Positions 44,218 through 54,301 are shown, counted from the first letter of the stretch. The stretch is 64,000 nt of DNA from Phototrophicus methaneseepsis (GCF_015500095.1 NZ_CP062983.1:4464001-4528000), one strand, 5' to 3'. Numbers and translations are program-made. The notes: a model not told the origin generated them from the letters alone.

Positions 44218-44718
44218 ATGGCTAGCATAAGTGGCACTGGTCGATCCAGCACAGATTATTATGAAGCAGCACTATACGGTGTGGTAGAGCGTACACGACA
44301 GCTAACTTTGCGCCAGCTCATCAAGCAGCCCGGCATACGCGGCATACATCGCGTCACCTGTTATTACGCGCATGGGCAGGCCCGCCACAGCGTGGCGACC
44401 CTCACACATACGCGCTCAGCCATTATGCTCAACTGCATATACGAAGGCTTATTTGACCAGTCACCCCTCATGCATTCGCTCTCAGAATTGGAATATGAGC
44501 GCTTTTGCCAGGTCTTACACCAAGTGCATTTTGACCGTCTGGCACATCAGGACAATATACCCTTAAACGCGCCAGTTATCTGGCAGTTGGAGCGAGCCGC
44601 AGGACAATATATTCATGCCGTTATGATGACGCCAACTGCGCCGCCCATGCCTTACAGCGCCCTGGTCAACGCCATCGACGCCTATATGCCGCAAGCCATC
44701 AAACCCATACCAAAATGA
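44218..44718 (+). CDS. Hypothetical protein, 166 aa
   Basis: I do not recognise the family. The product is soluble, mixed helix, with Cys-rich or His/Tyr-rich patches (VTCYYAHGQARHSV) and a Pro-rich region near the end (MTPTAPPMP). The middle (SELEYERFCQVLHQVHFDRLAHQDNIPL) looks helical. No signal peptide is seen. It lies in a string of genes on the same strand between the MDR gene (22 bp) and the CYTH gene (22 bp), and may be co-transcribed with them. AGGA lies only 3 bases before the ATG, so the start is not certain. Confidence 0.65.
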   Translation: MASISGTGRSSTDYYEAALYGVVERTRQLTLRQLIKQPGIRGIHRVTCYYAHGQARHSVATLTHTRSAIMLNCIYEGLFDQSPLMHSLSELEYERFCQVLHQVHFDRLAHQDNIPLNAPVIWQLERAAGQYIHAVMMTPTAPPMPYSALVNAIDAYMPQAIKPIPK

Positions 44719-44740
44719 GATAAAAGAAGCGAGGTCATCT

Positions 44741-45373
44741 ATGAATAGCACCAAGCAAGAGACAGAAGTCAAACTCTATACCCCTAACCTCGTCGCAGTC
44801 GAAGAAGCAGTTCGCTCTGCTGGAGGCACACTGGTTTCTGAGCGGGTTTTTGAACGGAACGTCCGTTATGAAAATCACGAGCAATCGCTGACGCCCCAGG
44901 GTATTGTGCTGCGGATGCGCCAGGATACGCGTGTACGCCTGACGTATAAAGGCCCCGGCGTCATCGTCAATGGGATTACCAGCCGTGAAGAGCTTGAAGT
45001 CGAAATCAGCGATTATGGCATGATGGATATTATCCTGGCACGATTGGGGTATCATCCCTTTATGGCCTACGAAAAATACCGCACCACGTATGAACTCAAC
45101 AACGGCGAAATCGTCCTGGATGAACTACCCTATGGGAACTTCACGGAGATCGAAGGCGAAGTCGACACCATCGAGGCATTGATTACAAAGCTCAACCTGG
45201 CAGCGAACAGGCGCGTGCCGCAGAGTTATGCAGGTCTTTTCGATGTCGTCCGGCAAAATATGGAGCTCGATATGCCACATCTGACATTTGAAGCCTTCCA
45301 GGGGATTATTGTCCCTGAAGAAGCGCTCCAGCCCAATGTGCAGTCAACAGCCGACGACGAAGCAAAAGGCTAA
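44741..45373 (+). CDS. CYTH-domain protein (class IV adenylate cyclase/thiamine-triphosphatase type)
   Basis: A 210-residue triphosphate-tunnel protein. The defining ExExK motif is at the N-terminus (Glu7, Glu9, Lys11 in ETEVKLY); further basic/acidic rows (VLRMRQ, RLTYKGPG, EELEVEIS, YEKYRTTYEL, EIVLDELPYGNFTEIEGE) line the tunnel. Members hydrolyse inorganic or nucleoside triphosphates or make cAMP; which one applies is not clear, and the CyaB-like layout fits. GAGG lies 6 bases before the ATG. A CHAD protein, often fused or linked to CYTH, is encoded at 56.2 kb, not adjacent. Confidence 0.9.
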   Translation: MNSTKQETEVKLYTPNLVAVEEAVRSAGGTLVSERVFERNVRYENHEQSLTPQGIVLRMRQDTRVRLTYKGPGVIVNGITSREELEVEISDYGMMDIILARLGYHPFMAYEKYRTTYELNNGEIVLDELPYGNFTEIEGEVDTIEALITKLNLAANRRVPQSYAGLFDVVRQNMELDMPHLTFEAFQGIIVPEEALQPNVQSTADDEAKG

Positions 45374-45508
45374 AAAAAGCCTCGTCTGAAAAAAACCAGG
45401 CAAACCATGGCATTGTCAAACAATAAAGCATCGGACTGTATCAGACGGCGCAACCCATGATAAACTAGCGCGAATGACAGCATCACAATACAGGAGCTAC
45501 CCGACCCA

Positions 45509-45799
45509 ATGGGCAACACACTCATGAAGTACATCATCATCGTCGTGAGCATCGTGACTTCCGTCGCGTTTTTGGGCATTTCGGTCATTTCAACTTATGA
45601 AATTTTCCAGACGTTGCTACAGGGCGATGACCCGATACGTGGGGAAATGTGGGTTTTGTTGATCATGGCATTTACGGGTGGCGTCATTCTGTTAAGCATG
45701 GCCTGGGGCATTGCTGAACTGACGGAGAGCCGCCGTGTGCAGCGCGAAGTCCAGTTGAACCGCTCCACACAAGGCTACCACGACGACGAAGACATCTAG
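45509..45799 (+). CDS. Small two-helix membrane protein
   Basis: A 96-residue protein with two membrane helices (KYIIIVVSIVTSVAFLGISVI and MWVLLIMAFTGGVILLSMAWGI) and a charged C-terminal tail ending HDDEDI. I do not recognise a family. AGGAG lies 12 bases before the first ATG; the ATG at 45524 is an alternative start. Neighbours give no hint of a role. Confidence 0.65.
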   Translation: MGNTLMKYIIIVVSIVTSVAFLGISVISTYEIFQTLLQGDDPIRGEMWVLLIMAFTGGVILLSMAWGIAELTESRRVQREVQLNRSTQGYHDDEDI

Positions 45800-46113
45800 G
45801 CGTCTGGGTAATTTGCCCGACGCCACGGTGTAAGGATGGCTCGTCTGGGGTAAGAGTCGTTCCTGGCATATGGCGGCTGTGTTTACTTCTCACGACACAG
45901 GACGCTCAAATCCATCATCGTAACAATCACCTGACCACTAAGTGATACCGCCCATGATGGCGAGACGCTGCAGCTCATACAGATGGTTTCTATTATGGAT
46001 CTAGCTCATCATACGCGCACGTATGGTCAAAGTACCTGTTTCCGCGCTATCAAACGACACGTGCTCAAGACCTCACAATCGTCTACAATAGAGACTGTCT
46101 TACTGCGGAAGTT
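45800..46113. other. Intergenic region with hairpin
   Basis: About 310 bp. It opens with a hairpin (GGCGTC-GGG/CCC-GACGCC, 45799-45824) with no T run, perhaps a weak terminator. Nothing else is supported. The promoter of the carboxylase operon is probably near its end. Confidence 0.45.
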
Positions 46114-46593
46114 ATGCCAGCAATGACAACGCAAAGGCAAAAAACAACCCCTTCGTCCTCAACATCGACACCCACTCAACCGCAACTCAACCGTCAGGAT
46201 CGTGTTGGTTTATGGGTGATCATCTTTATTTTGCTCATCTTGTACCAAATCATCGCCACGATAAAAGTGTTACAGTTACAAGATACGTTGCACATCCGCA
46301 CCAGTATCCCGGCTCTATTCGCGCTGGGGATGAGTATCATATGGGTGATTAGCTTTAGTGGGGTTACCCTGGCGCTGCTGCGTCACAAGCGTGGTGCCAG
46401 CCGTTTTGCTATGGGTGTGGCTGTCGGGTTTATCGTCTACAACACCCTGCGTTTGGCACTGTTTGCCCAGGCAGATTATGATCGAGAGCGTCTGCCCTTT
46501 TTACTGCTTATCGCAGCGATCTTGCTGGTTGGGCCATTGCTATCATTGCTAAGGGATATCTGGCGCATTATTTACAAAGGGAGAGGTTTTTAA
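46114..46593 (+). CDS. Membrane protein leading the carboxylase operon
   Basis: A 159-residue protein with about four membrane helices (e.g. VGLWVIIFILLILYQIIATI, ALGMSIIWVISFSGVTLAL, LLLIAAILLVGPLLSLL) after a Ser/Thr/Pro/Gln-rich N-terminal tail. I do not recognise it. Its stop codon lies 3 bp before the carboxyltransferase gene, so it is the first gene of that operon by position and probably transcribed with it. Whether it works with the carboxylase is unknown; membrane anchoring or export of a related product are both guesses. A second ATG at 46123 is possible. Confidence 0.75.
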   Translation: MPAMTTQRQKTTPSSSTSTPTQPQLNRQDRVGLWVIIFILLILYQIIATIKVLQLQDTLHIRTSIPALFALGMSIIWVISFSGVTLALLRHKRGASRFAMGVAVGFIVYNTLRLALFAQADYDRERLPFLLLIAAILLVGPLLSLLRDIWRIIYKGRGF

Positions 46594-46596
46594 CGC

Positions 46597-48147
46597 ATGA
46601 ATGCAAATCCCAAAATCAATTTGCTAGAGCAAAAACGTGCAGAAGGCCAATTAGGAGGTGGTGAAGACCGCATTCAACGCCAGCATGATGCTGGACGCAA
46701 TACCGCCCGGGAACGGATTAACCTGCTTCTTGACCCTGGAACGTTCCGGGAAGTCGATGCTTTTATTGAGCATCGTGCGACGAACTTCGGCATGGATAAA
46801 CAAAAATTCCTTGGTGATAGCGTCGTCACAGGCTGGGGTACCATCGATGGCCGCCTTGTCTATGTTTATTCCCAGGATTTCACAGTTTTTGGCGGCAGTG
46901 TTGGCCGGGTCCATGCCCAAAAAATCCTCAAAATTATGGAAATGGCGATGAAGACCGGCGCGCCAATCATCGGGTTGAACGACAGCGGCGGCGCTCGCAT
47001 TCAGGAAGGCGTTGATGCGCTTTCCGGCTTCGCTGATATTTTCCTCCAAAATACCCTCGCCAGCGGTGTGATCCCACAAATCAGCGTCATCATGGGGCCA
47101 TGTGCAGGCGGTGCCGTCTACAGCCCTGCGCTGACGGATTTCACCATTATGGTGCGTAATACCAGTTATATGTTCATCACCGGACCCAACGTTGTAAAGC
47201 AGGTCCTCAACGAAGACGTCAGCTTTGATGAGCTGGGCGGCGCGGATGTCCATGCGAGTGAATCCGGCGTGTGCCACCTGGTCGGCGAAGATGAAACAGA
47301 AGCGCTTTTGCTGGTCCGGGAGCTGCTGAGCTACCTGCCACAAAATAACATGGAAGACTCACCCTACCAGCCAACAACAGATGATCCGCTGCGGGCTGAT
47401 GAACAGCTCAATACGTTCATCCCCAACGATGCGACAAAGCCTTACGATATGAAAGAACTCATCGAGATTATCGTTGACGATGGGCACTTCTTCGAAGTTC
47501 ACGAAAATTATGCGGCCAATATCATCGTTGGCTATGCGCGCCTTGGCGGGCAAGCCGTTGGCATCGTTGCCAACCAGCCGATGGTGCTAGCAGGCGTATT
47601 GGATATCAATGCGAGCGAAAAAGCAGCGCGCTTCGTGCGGACCTGTGATGCCTTCAACATCCCCATTATCACCTTCGTTGATGTCCCAGGCTATTTGCCC
47701 GGTAAAGATCAGGAACATGCAGGCATCATCCGCAGCGGTGCGAAGTTGCTCTATGCATACTGCGAAGCCACTGTCCCCAAGCTCACCGTCACCACGCGCA
47801 AATCATATGGCGGCGCTTACTGCGTGATGAGCAGCAAGCACCTGCGTGGTGATCTGAACCTGGCATGGCCCACTGCTGAAATCGCGGTAATGGGCCCTGA
47901 AGGCGCCGTAGAGATTATCAATCGGCGTGAACTGGCAGAAGCAGACGACCCCGTCGCCAAAAAGAAAGAACTTGCAGAAGAATATCGCGCAACCTTCGCG
48001 AACCCGTACATTACAGCTTCACGCGGCTACATTGACGACGTGATTGTCCCGTCGGAAACACGTGCCCGGCTCATCAATGCATTGCAGGTGTTCGCCAACA
48101 AGCGCGATGACAACCCGCCGAAGAAGCACGGCAATATTCCGCTTTAA
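46597..48147 (+). CDS. pccB: Acyl-CoA carboxylase, carboxyltransferase subunit
   Basis: A 516-residue carboxyltransferase of the propionyl-/acetyl-CoA carboxylase beta type, moving carboxyl from biotin to an acyl-CoA. It has the two crotonase-like halves with oxyanion segments [20 protein letters not shown] (N half) and [28 protein letters not shown] (C half), then [13 protein letters not shown], which matches PccB-type chains. Length is normal. It follows the membrane protein gene by 3 bp and precedes biotin carboxylase by 17 bp. The mce gene nearby makes propionyl-CoA the likelier substrate, but acetyl-CoA cannot be ruled out. Confidence 0.95.
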   Translation: MNANPKINLLEQKRAEGQLGGGEDRIQRQHDAGRNTARERINLLLDPGTFREVDAFIEHRATNFGMDKQKFLGDSVVTGWGTIDGRLVYVYSQDFTVFGGSVGRVHAQKILKIMEMAMKTGAPIIGLNDSGGARIQEGVDALSGFADIFLQNTLASGVIPQISVIMGPCAGGAVYSPALTDFTIMVRNTSYMFITGPNVVKQVLNEDVSFDELGGADVHASESGVCHLVGEDETEALLLVRELLSYLPQNNMEDSPYQPTTDDPLRADEQLNTFIPNDATKPYDMKELIEIIVDDGHFFEVHENYAANIIVGYARLGGQAVGIVANQPMVLAGVLDINASEKAARFVRTCDAFNIPIITFVDVPGYLPGKDQEHAGIIRSGAKLLYAYCEATVPKLTVTTRKSYGGAYCVMSSKHLRGDLNLAWPTAEIAVMGPEGAVEIINRRELAEADDPVAKKKELAEEYRATFANPYITASRGYIDDVIVPSETRARLINALQVFANKRDDNPPKKHGNIPL

Positions 48148-48164
48148 GGCAGGAGGGATGAATC

Positions 48165-49691
48165 ATGGCAGATGTTCAACAGCGTAATATCACAAAAGTA
48201 TTGATTGCCAACCGAGGCGAGATCGCCATGCGCGTTATCCGCGCCTGCCGCGACCTGGGTATTGGCACAGTAGCCGTCTATAGCGATGTCGACCGTACCG
48301 CGCTGCATGTGCGCTATGCGGATGAAGCAGTCCATATTGGCGCACCACAGCCGCGCGAAAGCTACCTGCGCATGGATAAAATCATCGAAGCGGCAAGGCG
48401 CACGGGTGCAGATGCGATCCATCCAGGTTACGGCTTCTTGGCAGAAAATGCCGAATTTGCACAGCAAGTCACGGATGAAGGCATCACGTTCATTGGCCCT
48501 GGCCCGGATGCAATCCGCGCGATGGGTGACAAACAATCCGCCCGCGAAGCGGTAAAACGTAACAATGTACCACTCATCCCAGGGACAGAAGCCGGACTGC
48601 ATGATGATGAAGTCATCGCCGCTGCAGAGGGTATCGGCTTCCCGGTGATGGTGAAGGCCGTCGCTGGCGGTGGTGGTAAGGGTATGCGTATCGTCAACGA
48701 TGCCGCCAGCCTACCCGCTGCGCTGAAATCAGCCCGCAGCGAAGCCGAGAGCGCGTTTGGCAATGGCGATATCTATATCGAGAAGATGCTCGTCGGGGCG
48801 CGCCATATTGAATTCCAGATACTGGCGGATATGCACGGCAATACCATCCATGTGGGCGAGCGTGAATGTTCGATCCAACGGCGGAACCAGAAGCTCGTCG
48901 AAGAAGCCCCTAGCGTTTTCATGGACCCTGAACTGCGCGAGCGTATGGGCAAAATGGCGATTGCCGCTGCCGAATCCGTCAATTACGTCAATGCAGGCAC
49001 GATTGAGTGCCTTGTGGATAAGGACAAAAATTTCTACTTCCTGGAGATGAACACCCGCCTCCAAGTAGAACATCCGGTAACGGAACTCGTCCACGGTATT
49101 GACTTGGCGAAGGAACAGATCCGCATTGCCAGGGGCCGCCCCATGACCTATACCTCAAGCTTCCTCAGGCCAAAGGGTTGGGCTATCGAATGCCGCATCA
49201 ATGCGGAAGACCCCTATAACAACTTCATCCCGTCCGTGGGCAAAATCACGGCCTTTTCATCGCCAAAGGGGCCAGGGGTACGCGTCGATAGTGGGGTCTA
49301 CAGCAACTATGAAATCACCCCTTACTATGACAGCATGATCGCCAAACTCATCACAACCGGCGATACACGCCAGGAAGCGCTGCTGCGTATGCGTCGTGCG
49401 CTAGATGAATTCGTCATTATGGGCGTCAAGCACAACATTCCCTTCCACATCAACTTGATGAACAGCGTCTCGTTCATTGCGGGCCAGTTTGATACGCGCT
49501 GGGTAGAAGAACGCTTTAATATGGGGAACTACGAAAGTGACCCGACCGACGAAGATTTAGAGATTGCCGCTATCGCAGCAACCCTGCATGCACATCGCCG
49601 TCGCCAACTGGCAGCACAGGTTGTTGCCCCTGCCGCGCGCGATACCAGTAACTGGAAGTGGCTCAGCCGCTGGGAAAGGATCCGGCGATGA
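48165..49691 (+). CDS. accC: Biotin carboxylase subunit of acyl-CoA carboxylase
   Basis: A 508-residue ATP-grasp enzyme that carboxylates biotin using bicarbonate and ATP. It has KVLIANRGEIAMRVIRACRDLGI, HPGYGFLAENAEFA, the Gly-rich ATP loop AVAGGGGKGMRIV, CSIQRRNQKLVEEAP, EMNTRLQVEHPVTE with the catalytic Arg, and the C-terminal biotin carboxylase domain (AIECRINAEDP, KITAFSSPKGPGVRVDSG). About 50 residues longer than plain AccC. AGGAGG lies before the ATG. Its stop overlaps the start of the biotin carrier gene by 4 bp (ATGA). Confidence 0.96.
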   Translation: MADVQQRNITKVLIANRGEIAMRVIRACRDLGIGTVAVYSDVDRTALHVRYADEAVHIGAPQPRESYLRMDKIIEAARRTGADAIHPGYGFLAENAEFAQQVTDEGITFIGPGPDAIRAMGDKQSAREAVKRNNVPLIPGTEAGLHDDEVIAAAEGIGFPVMVKAVAGGGGKGMRIVNDAASLPAALKSARSEAESAFGNGDIYIEKMLVGARHIEFQILADMHGNTIHVGERECSIQRRNQKLVEEAPSVFMDPELRERMGKMAIAAAESVNYVNAGTIECLVDKDKNFYFLEMNTRLQVEHPVTELVHGIDLAKEQIRIARGRPMTYTSSFLRPKGWAIECRINAEDPYNNFIPSVGKITAFSSPKGPGVRVDSGVYSNYEITPYYDSMIAKLITTGDTRQEALLRMRRALDEFVIMGVKHNIPFHINLMNSVSFIAGQFDTRWVEERFNMGNYESDPTDEDLEIAAIAATLHAHRRRQLAAQVVAPAARDTSNWKWLSRWERIRR

Positions 49692-50188
49692 AATATACGA
49701 CCCTCATCAATGGCAAACAATTTGAAATGGAAATTGAGCGAGATGGCAGTTTGCTCATCAATGGCGAGCGTGTCGATGTCGATTTCCTCAATATGGGCAG
49801 TTCACTCTATTCGCTCATCATTGATAATCGGTCTATCGAGCTGGCTATCGACGAAGACAACGGCCAGTACCAACTGCTGGTGGATGGCCGCCTGTACGAG
49901 GCCCAAGTACTGGATGAACGAGCACTCTTCCTGGCGAACCGCCGTGGTGGCCTGGGGAATGCTTCCGGCGAGATCAAGGCGCCTATGCCGGGGTTAATCG
50001 TCGAAGTCCTCGTCTCTGTAGGCGATACCGTCACAGAAGGCCAGACCGTCATCATTCTGGAATCTATGAAAATGCAGAATGAACTCAAAGCCGCTCAAGA
50101 TGGCATCATCAAGGAAATATTCGTCAAAGCGGGACAAACTGTCGATAAGAACGCCCCTCTTACGACAATAGGCGGCGACGAAGACTAA
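49688..50188 (+). CDS. Biotin carboxyl carrier protein
   Basis: A 166-residue carrier with a C-terminal biotinyl domain: the modified Lys is Lys128 in ESMKM, preceded by APMPGLIVEV and followed by NELKAAQDGIIKEIFVKAGQ. The first 90 residues form a small beta-rich linker domain of the kind that docks carrier to carboxylase. The frame can be read from 49658, but the ATG at 49688 overlaps the accC stop, which fits coupled translation. It completes a separate-subunit carboxylase. A strong terminator follows. Confidence 0.93.
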   Translation: MKYTTLINGKQFEMEIERDGSLLINGERVDVDFLNMGSSLYSLIIDNRSIELAIDEDNGQYQLLVDGRLYEAQVLDERALFLANRRGGLGNASGEIKAPMPGLIVEVLVSVGDTVTEGQTVIILESMKMQNELKAAQDGIIKEIFVKAGQTVDKNAPLTTIGGDED

Positions 50189-50213
50189 CAAACACGGACT
50201 TCCTAGCGCCTTC

Positions 50214-50262
50214 AATAGAGGCATGTATCCGGCGATATGGAGCATGCCTCTATTTATTTTTC
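50214..50262 (+). terminator. Terminator of the carboxylase operon
   Basis: Perfect 12-bp stem AATAGAGGCATG/CATGCCTCTATT with a 17-base loop, then TATTTTTC, 25 bp after the carrier gene. Confidence 0.85.
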
Positions 50263-50353
50263 AGTTTATTTTTCACTCTTAAGATGCCCCTACTCAAGGC
50301 TCCACAAATCGGCTAATCTACGCGCTTTATACAAATAGGCGCTCAGGCAACTT

Positions 50354-51694
50354 ATGCAACCAGAAGCACACGCATCCTTACAAAGCATCCATCTCCCCAA
50401 ATGGGTTGATTGGCTGTGGCTGGCCCTTTGTGCAGTCTATGTACTGGCAGGCGTCGCTATGGCACCTTACCACGGCGACGAAGCATCTTTAATCTTTATG
50501 GGACGCGACTTCTATTATCATGTCCAAGGGCAGTTGGACAAGATTTACGTTCAAGAATTCGAGAAACTTGAACCTGATGCTGCCCTGGAGCAACAGTTAC
50601 GCCTCATTAATGGCACGTTACCCAAATATATGTACGGGGCTATTGCATATGCCATGGGGGCAGATCCTGATACGCTATCCGAATCTTGGGCCTGGGGTGC
50701 AGGCTGGGATTGGAACATTGAAAACGGCGCGATTGAACCTGGTGATGATGTTCTTCTTGCAGGACGATATGCTTCAGCTATATTGCTTGCGCTCAGCATT
50801 GTCATTATGTTCCAGATTGGGCAAAAAGTCGGCGGGCGTGGTGTTGCCTACCTCACAACTGCTTATCTTGTACTGAATCCCGCTGTGCTGCTCAATGGGC
50901 GCAGAGCCATGATGGAAGGTGTGCTGCTTTTTTTCAGCTTACTCATTGTCCTTGTAGGCTTGCATCTACTCGTTAATCGCCGCTGGTATATGTTTTTACT
51001 GCTTGGGGTCATCAGTGGGCTAACCGTCGCCGCTAAACATCCGGGGATATTACCTGTCGCGTTGGTATTTATCTCCTTGGCTTATGTCTCCTTATGGCGT
51101 GCTTATCAGGAGCATAACTGGCTATTTGCAGTCCGTCAGATAGCCAAGTTGTTCGGAGCAGGTGTTCTCTCGCTTATCTTGTTCTTCGCCTTGAATCCAT
51201 CATGGTGGCAAAATCCACAACTCGCGGCGGAACTCGTCATCCAAGAGCGTAGCACAACCCTAAGTGCACAGGTCACTAGCGCAGGTGGGCCAGCCGATAT
51301 GTCAGAGCGGGTTGGTCAATTTTACAGGCAGGCCCTGATCGCACAACCGATGTATAGCGAAGTGGATTATTTCAAACCTTATATCGTCGATGAAGTCGCC
51401 GCCTATGAAGCATCGCCCTGGCGCGGTATTGCCATTGGCGGGAGCGATATAGGTGCCATCATCCTCATCATTTTGATGCTCATTGGCCTGGGTAAACTCC
51501 TCTTCCCACTGACAGATATATCCCGCATGATGATCGTGTGGACCTCAGGCACATTGGCATTTACGATTGCTGCAACACCGCTAGAATGGCAACGCTATTA
51601 TTTGGCCGCCTTCCCGGTTATTGGCTTATTGAGTGCTTTAGGCTTAATAACACTCTACAACCTGGTTACCCGCCAGCGGCGGACAGCCACATGA
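50354..51694 (+). CDS. GT-C membrane glycosyltransferase (PMT_2/ArnT-like)
   Basis: A 446-residue polytopic protein with about ten membrane helices. The first outside loop holds YHGDEASLIFMGRDF with the acidic DE pair expected of GT39/GT83-type transferases, and later NGRRAMMEGVLLFF and AAKHPGILPVAL match the dolichyl/undecaprenyl-phosphate-sugar group. It should move a sugar from a lipid carrier to a surface glycan or protein. Acceptor unknown. The ribosome site is weak. Another large membrane protein gene follows after 51 bp on the same strand; these probably act in one surface-glycan pathway. Confidence 0.85.
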   Translation: MQPEAHASLQSIHLPKWVDWLWLALCAVYVLAGVAMAPYHGDEASLIFMGRDFYYHVQGQLDKIYVQEFEKLEPDAALEQQLRLINGTLPKYMYGAIAYAMGADPDTLSESWAWGAGWDWNIENGAIEPGDDVLLAGRYASAILLALSIVIMFQIGQKVGGRGVAYLTTAYLVLNPAVLLNGRRAMMEGVLLFFSLLIVLVGLHLLVNRRWYMFLLLGVISGLTVAAKHPGILPVALVFISLAYVSLWRAYQEHNWLFAVRQIAKLFGAGVLSLILFFALNPSWWQNPQLAAELVIQERSTTLSAQVTSAGGPADMSERVGQFYRQALIAQPMYSEVDYFKPYIVDEVAAYEASPWRGIAIGGSDIGAIILIILMLIGLGKLLFPLTDISRMMIVWTSGTLAFTIAATPLEWQRYYLAAFPVIGLLSALGLITLYNLVTRQRRTAT

Positions 51695-51745
51695 AGCTTA
51701 CCTTGAACTTCACACACTGGATTCCGTTGCGTATCCCAACTTCCT

Positions 51746-54301
51746 ATGACTGATTTGTATTGGCTACGAGATACTGTGCTGGCCCTGCCGCTGGCACTCT
51801 TAATTTATGTGGGGGTTGGCTTGCCATGGGCACTATGGGCTTTGCCACGCCGTGATTGGGGCCAGCGTGCCCTTATAACGGCCCTGGCATTCGCCTTTGG
51901 TCCGGCTTTGGTGACGAGCTGGCTGTTCATCCTGGGGACGTTAGGCGCTTCATCACAAAGCCCCCTGCTCCGGTTCGATCTATCGCTGGTGGGTGTCGTC
52001 ATCCTGGCACTGATTGGTAGTGTGCTAGCGTGGCGAAAATATCGCCGCACACACGTGCCTGAGCCATCGGAACGGGTACCTTTCTCCTGGGATGAACGCC
52101 TGCTGCTGGCCCTGATTGCTGCTGCGGTTATCTTACGCTTCGTTGTGGCCGCTTATTGGCCGTTTACAGCATATGATGCGCTGTGGGTCTATGGCTTTCA
52201 GGGACGGCTATACCTGCTCAAGGGCTTTATTCCGCAAGATATTGGCTATTATCCGCAGTTCATGCAGCTCCAGTACACATTTATGCAAATGCCATGGGGC
52301 GCATTTAACGACCATGCCGCTCGTGCGATATTACCTTTCCTACACCTGGGTAGCATCGCCGCAGCGTATGTATTGGGTCAGAAGCTGTTTACACGACGTG
52401 TCGGCCTTTTCACGGCGGCAATCTGGACTTTTTACCCGCACATGGGCGATTGGTCCCGCATTGGTGATCTTGAAATTCCACTGGCTTATTTATTTACCCT
52501 GAGCGCGGCTTTGTTCCTGCATGCATGGATGCTGCCGACACATGATCGGCGGCGTTACGCTTTGCTGGCTGGGGCCGTTTTCGGCATCGCCATGTGGACC
52601 AAACCAACAGCCGGGGCCTTTATTTGGGGTGTGGTGCTGCTGGTAGCGCTGGAATTAGTACGGCAGCGCTTCGACTGGCGGCAGTGGTGGCCTCGTTTTG
52701 AAGTCGCTGCATTAACCGGGCTGGCCTGCATACCTCTAGGTGGTTTGTGGTACCTACGAAATATCTTGCTCGGATTGCCGCCCCTGGTCTTCCCGCATGA
52801 TTCCTGGTTAGAACGTGCCACACGTTCCGGGGACCTGTTTAGCTGGCCGCTTCTGGCGCTCGTTCTCTTATTGATTTATCTCTTTACGCGGAAAAACAAG
52901 CCCGATTGGCGGCTTGTGCTGCCAGGGCTTACGCTGATCCTGATCGCGCTGGTGCCTTCTATGCCGGATGTGCTGCGCGCGCTCAATGATGTGGCACTGG
53001 CGATAACCGGAACAGGCATCGACATCAGCCGCGTAGACCCGCCTGCAAGCCGCTTGATGCTGCATGAGTGGGCCTTACTCGCTATCGGCCTCATACTCAT
53101 CGCGATTGCACTTTATCGTTATGTCAGGCCCCTATGGAGCGCACAAATCAGCCAGACCATGAGCCGTCTCGCCTGGGCGCAACTGCTGGCACTGCCCTAT
53201 TTCATGACGTTTTTTTATTCCTACAGCTATCATGCGCGCCTCTCCTTCGTGGTTGTGCCCCTGCTCATCCTACCCAGCGCTGTCATTCTGGCGTACTGGT
53301 TCCCGCAGAGGGACGTTCGTCAGTGGGCCACGCCGCACAAATTGGCTGTCGCAACCGCCATTCTCATCCTGGCGGGGCCGGGTTTACTAGCAGCATGGAG
53401 TGGCGCATCCATCGAAAAGGACTGGTTGTGGACGGACCGTTATCCCAACGATGATGCCCGTTACATCGTCAATAATCCCAGCGTCATGCTCGTTAAGCAG
53501 CAGCTCGACGCTTATATTGCAGAAACAGGTCAGGAGCCTGTGGTCATCGCCCCAGGGGAACAGCGGCTGCATTTCTTCTATCCGACGATGACGATTGATG
53601 AATTCGCCCTGCCGACGCGCATCAGCGAGCTAGAAGGCGCGACACACTTCTTATATGGTTCCCAGGCGCGCTGGCGCTATGAAGATGCCAACATTCCACC
53701 GGAACAAAACCAGGTTGTTTCTGCTTTAGCACGGCCTAAGCTGATGACCCGCACACTCTATCACACCGATGCGGTCTTCAAATACGAATTGTATGAACTC
53801 AATTTCAACGGGCTTTATGGGCCAGATACGACCGATGCCCTCGGCGTGGGTTATGTCGACCCGGCACAGGTCGTCTTCGGTGATAGTATACGCTTCGTCG
53901 GCGAAGCCCCAGGTATACGCCAGCTACGCGGCAATACCCTTTACTTGCGCGTTATCTGGCATCCTATAGTGCCTATCGAGGGCGATTACTGGATGTCCTT
54001 CAGCTTGTTGAACGAAGATGACGGCCAAATCTATGGCAGTTGGGAAGGCCCAGTTGCCCCTGGCGAGCATGGCTACTACCACACCTATCTATGGGAACCA
54101 GGCGAATATATCCGCGACGAACGCAAGTTTGAACTCAGCACACTGCCGGATAGCGAGAACTTCCCCGAGAGCTTGAACTATCGCCTGGTGGTGAATGTCT
54201 ACGACCCGCAAACAGGCGAGCGCTTGCCGCTGACTATTGACGGGGAGCCTGTCGAAGGGGGCTATAAGCTGTTCTCACCCTTCTACATTGGTGGGGAGTG
54301 A
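51746..54301 (+). CDS. Large GT-C-like membrane protein with soluble tail
   Basis: An 851-residue protein: about 13 membrane helices over residues 1-560, then a soluble tail of about 290 residues. An outside loop has WPFTAYDALWVYGFQGRLYLLKG, resembling the acidic-loop/D-containing segment of GT-C transferases, and the middle has TRRVGLFTAAIWTFYPHMGDW and AMWTKPTAGAFIWG. The C-terminal domain is beta-rich (VVFGDSIRFVGEAPG, LRVIWHPIVPIEGDYW). No cleavable signal. It follows the 50354 gene by 51 bp. The 3' end overlaps the convergent gene by 27 bp. Glycan transfer is inferred; substrate unknown. Confidence 0.75.
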   Translation: MTDLYWLRDTVLALPLALLIYVGVGLPWALWALPRRDWGQRALITALAFAFGPALVTSWLFILGTLGASSQSPLLRFDLSLVGVVILALIGSVLAWRKYRRTHVPEPSERVPFSWDERLLLALIAAAVILRFVVAAYWPFTAYDALWVYGFQGRLYLLKGFIPQDIGYYPQFMQLQYTFMQMPWGAFNDHAARAILPFLHLGSIAAAYVLGQKLFTRRVGLFTAAIWTFYPHMGDWSRIGDLEIPLAYLFTLSAALFLHAWMLPTHDRRRYALLAGAVFGIAMWTKPTAGAFIWGVVLLVALELVRQRFDWRQWWPRFEVAALTGLACIPLGGLWYLRNILLGLPPLVFPHDSWLERATRSGDLFSWPLLALVLLLIYLFTRKNKPDWRLVLPGLTLILIALVPSMPDVLRALNDVALAITGTGIDISRVDPPASRLMLHEWALLAIGLILIAIALYRYVRPLWSAQISQTMSRLAWAQLLALPYFMTFFYSYSYHARLSFVVVPLLILPSAVILAYWFPQRDVRQWATPHKLAVATAILILAGPGLLAAWSGASIEKDWLWTDRYPNDDARYIVNNPSVMLVKQQLDAYIAETGQEPVVIAPGEQRLHFFYPTMTIDEFALPTRISELEGATHFLYGSQARWRYEDANIPPEQNQVVSALARPKLMTRTLYHTDAVFKYELYELNFNGLYGPDTTDALGVGYVDPAQVVFGDSIRFVGEAPGIRQLRGNTLYLRVIWHPIVPIEGDYWMSFSLLNEDDGQIYGSWEGPVAPGEHGYYHTYLWEPGEYIRDERKFELSTLPDSENFPESLNYRLVVNVYDPQTGERLPLTIDGEPVEGGYKLFSPFYIGGE

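Noticed and set aside
46651-47343. 230-residue minus-strand open frame
   Set aside because: Antisense to the carboxyltransferase gene; a long frame is expected from its codon bias.
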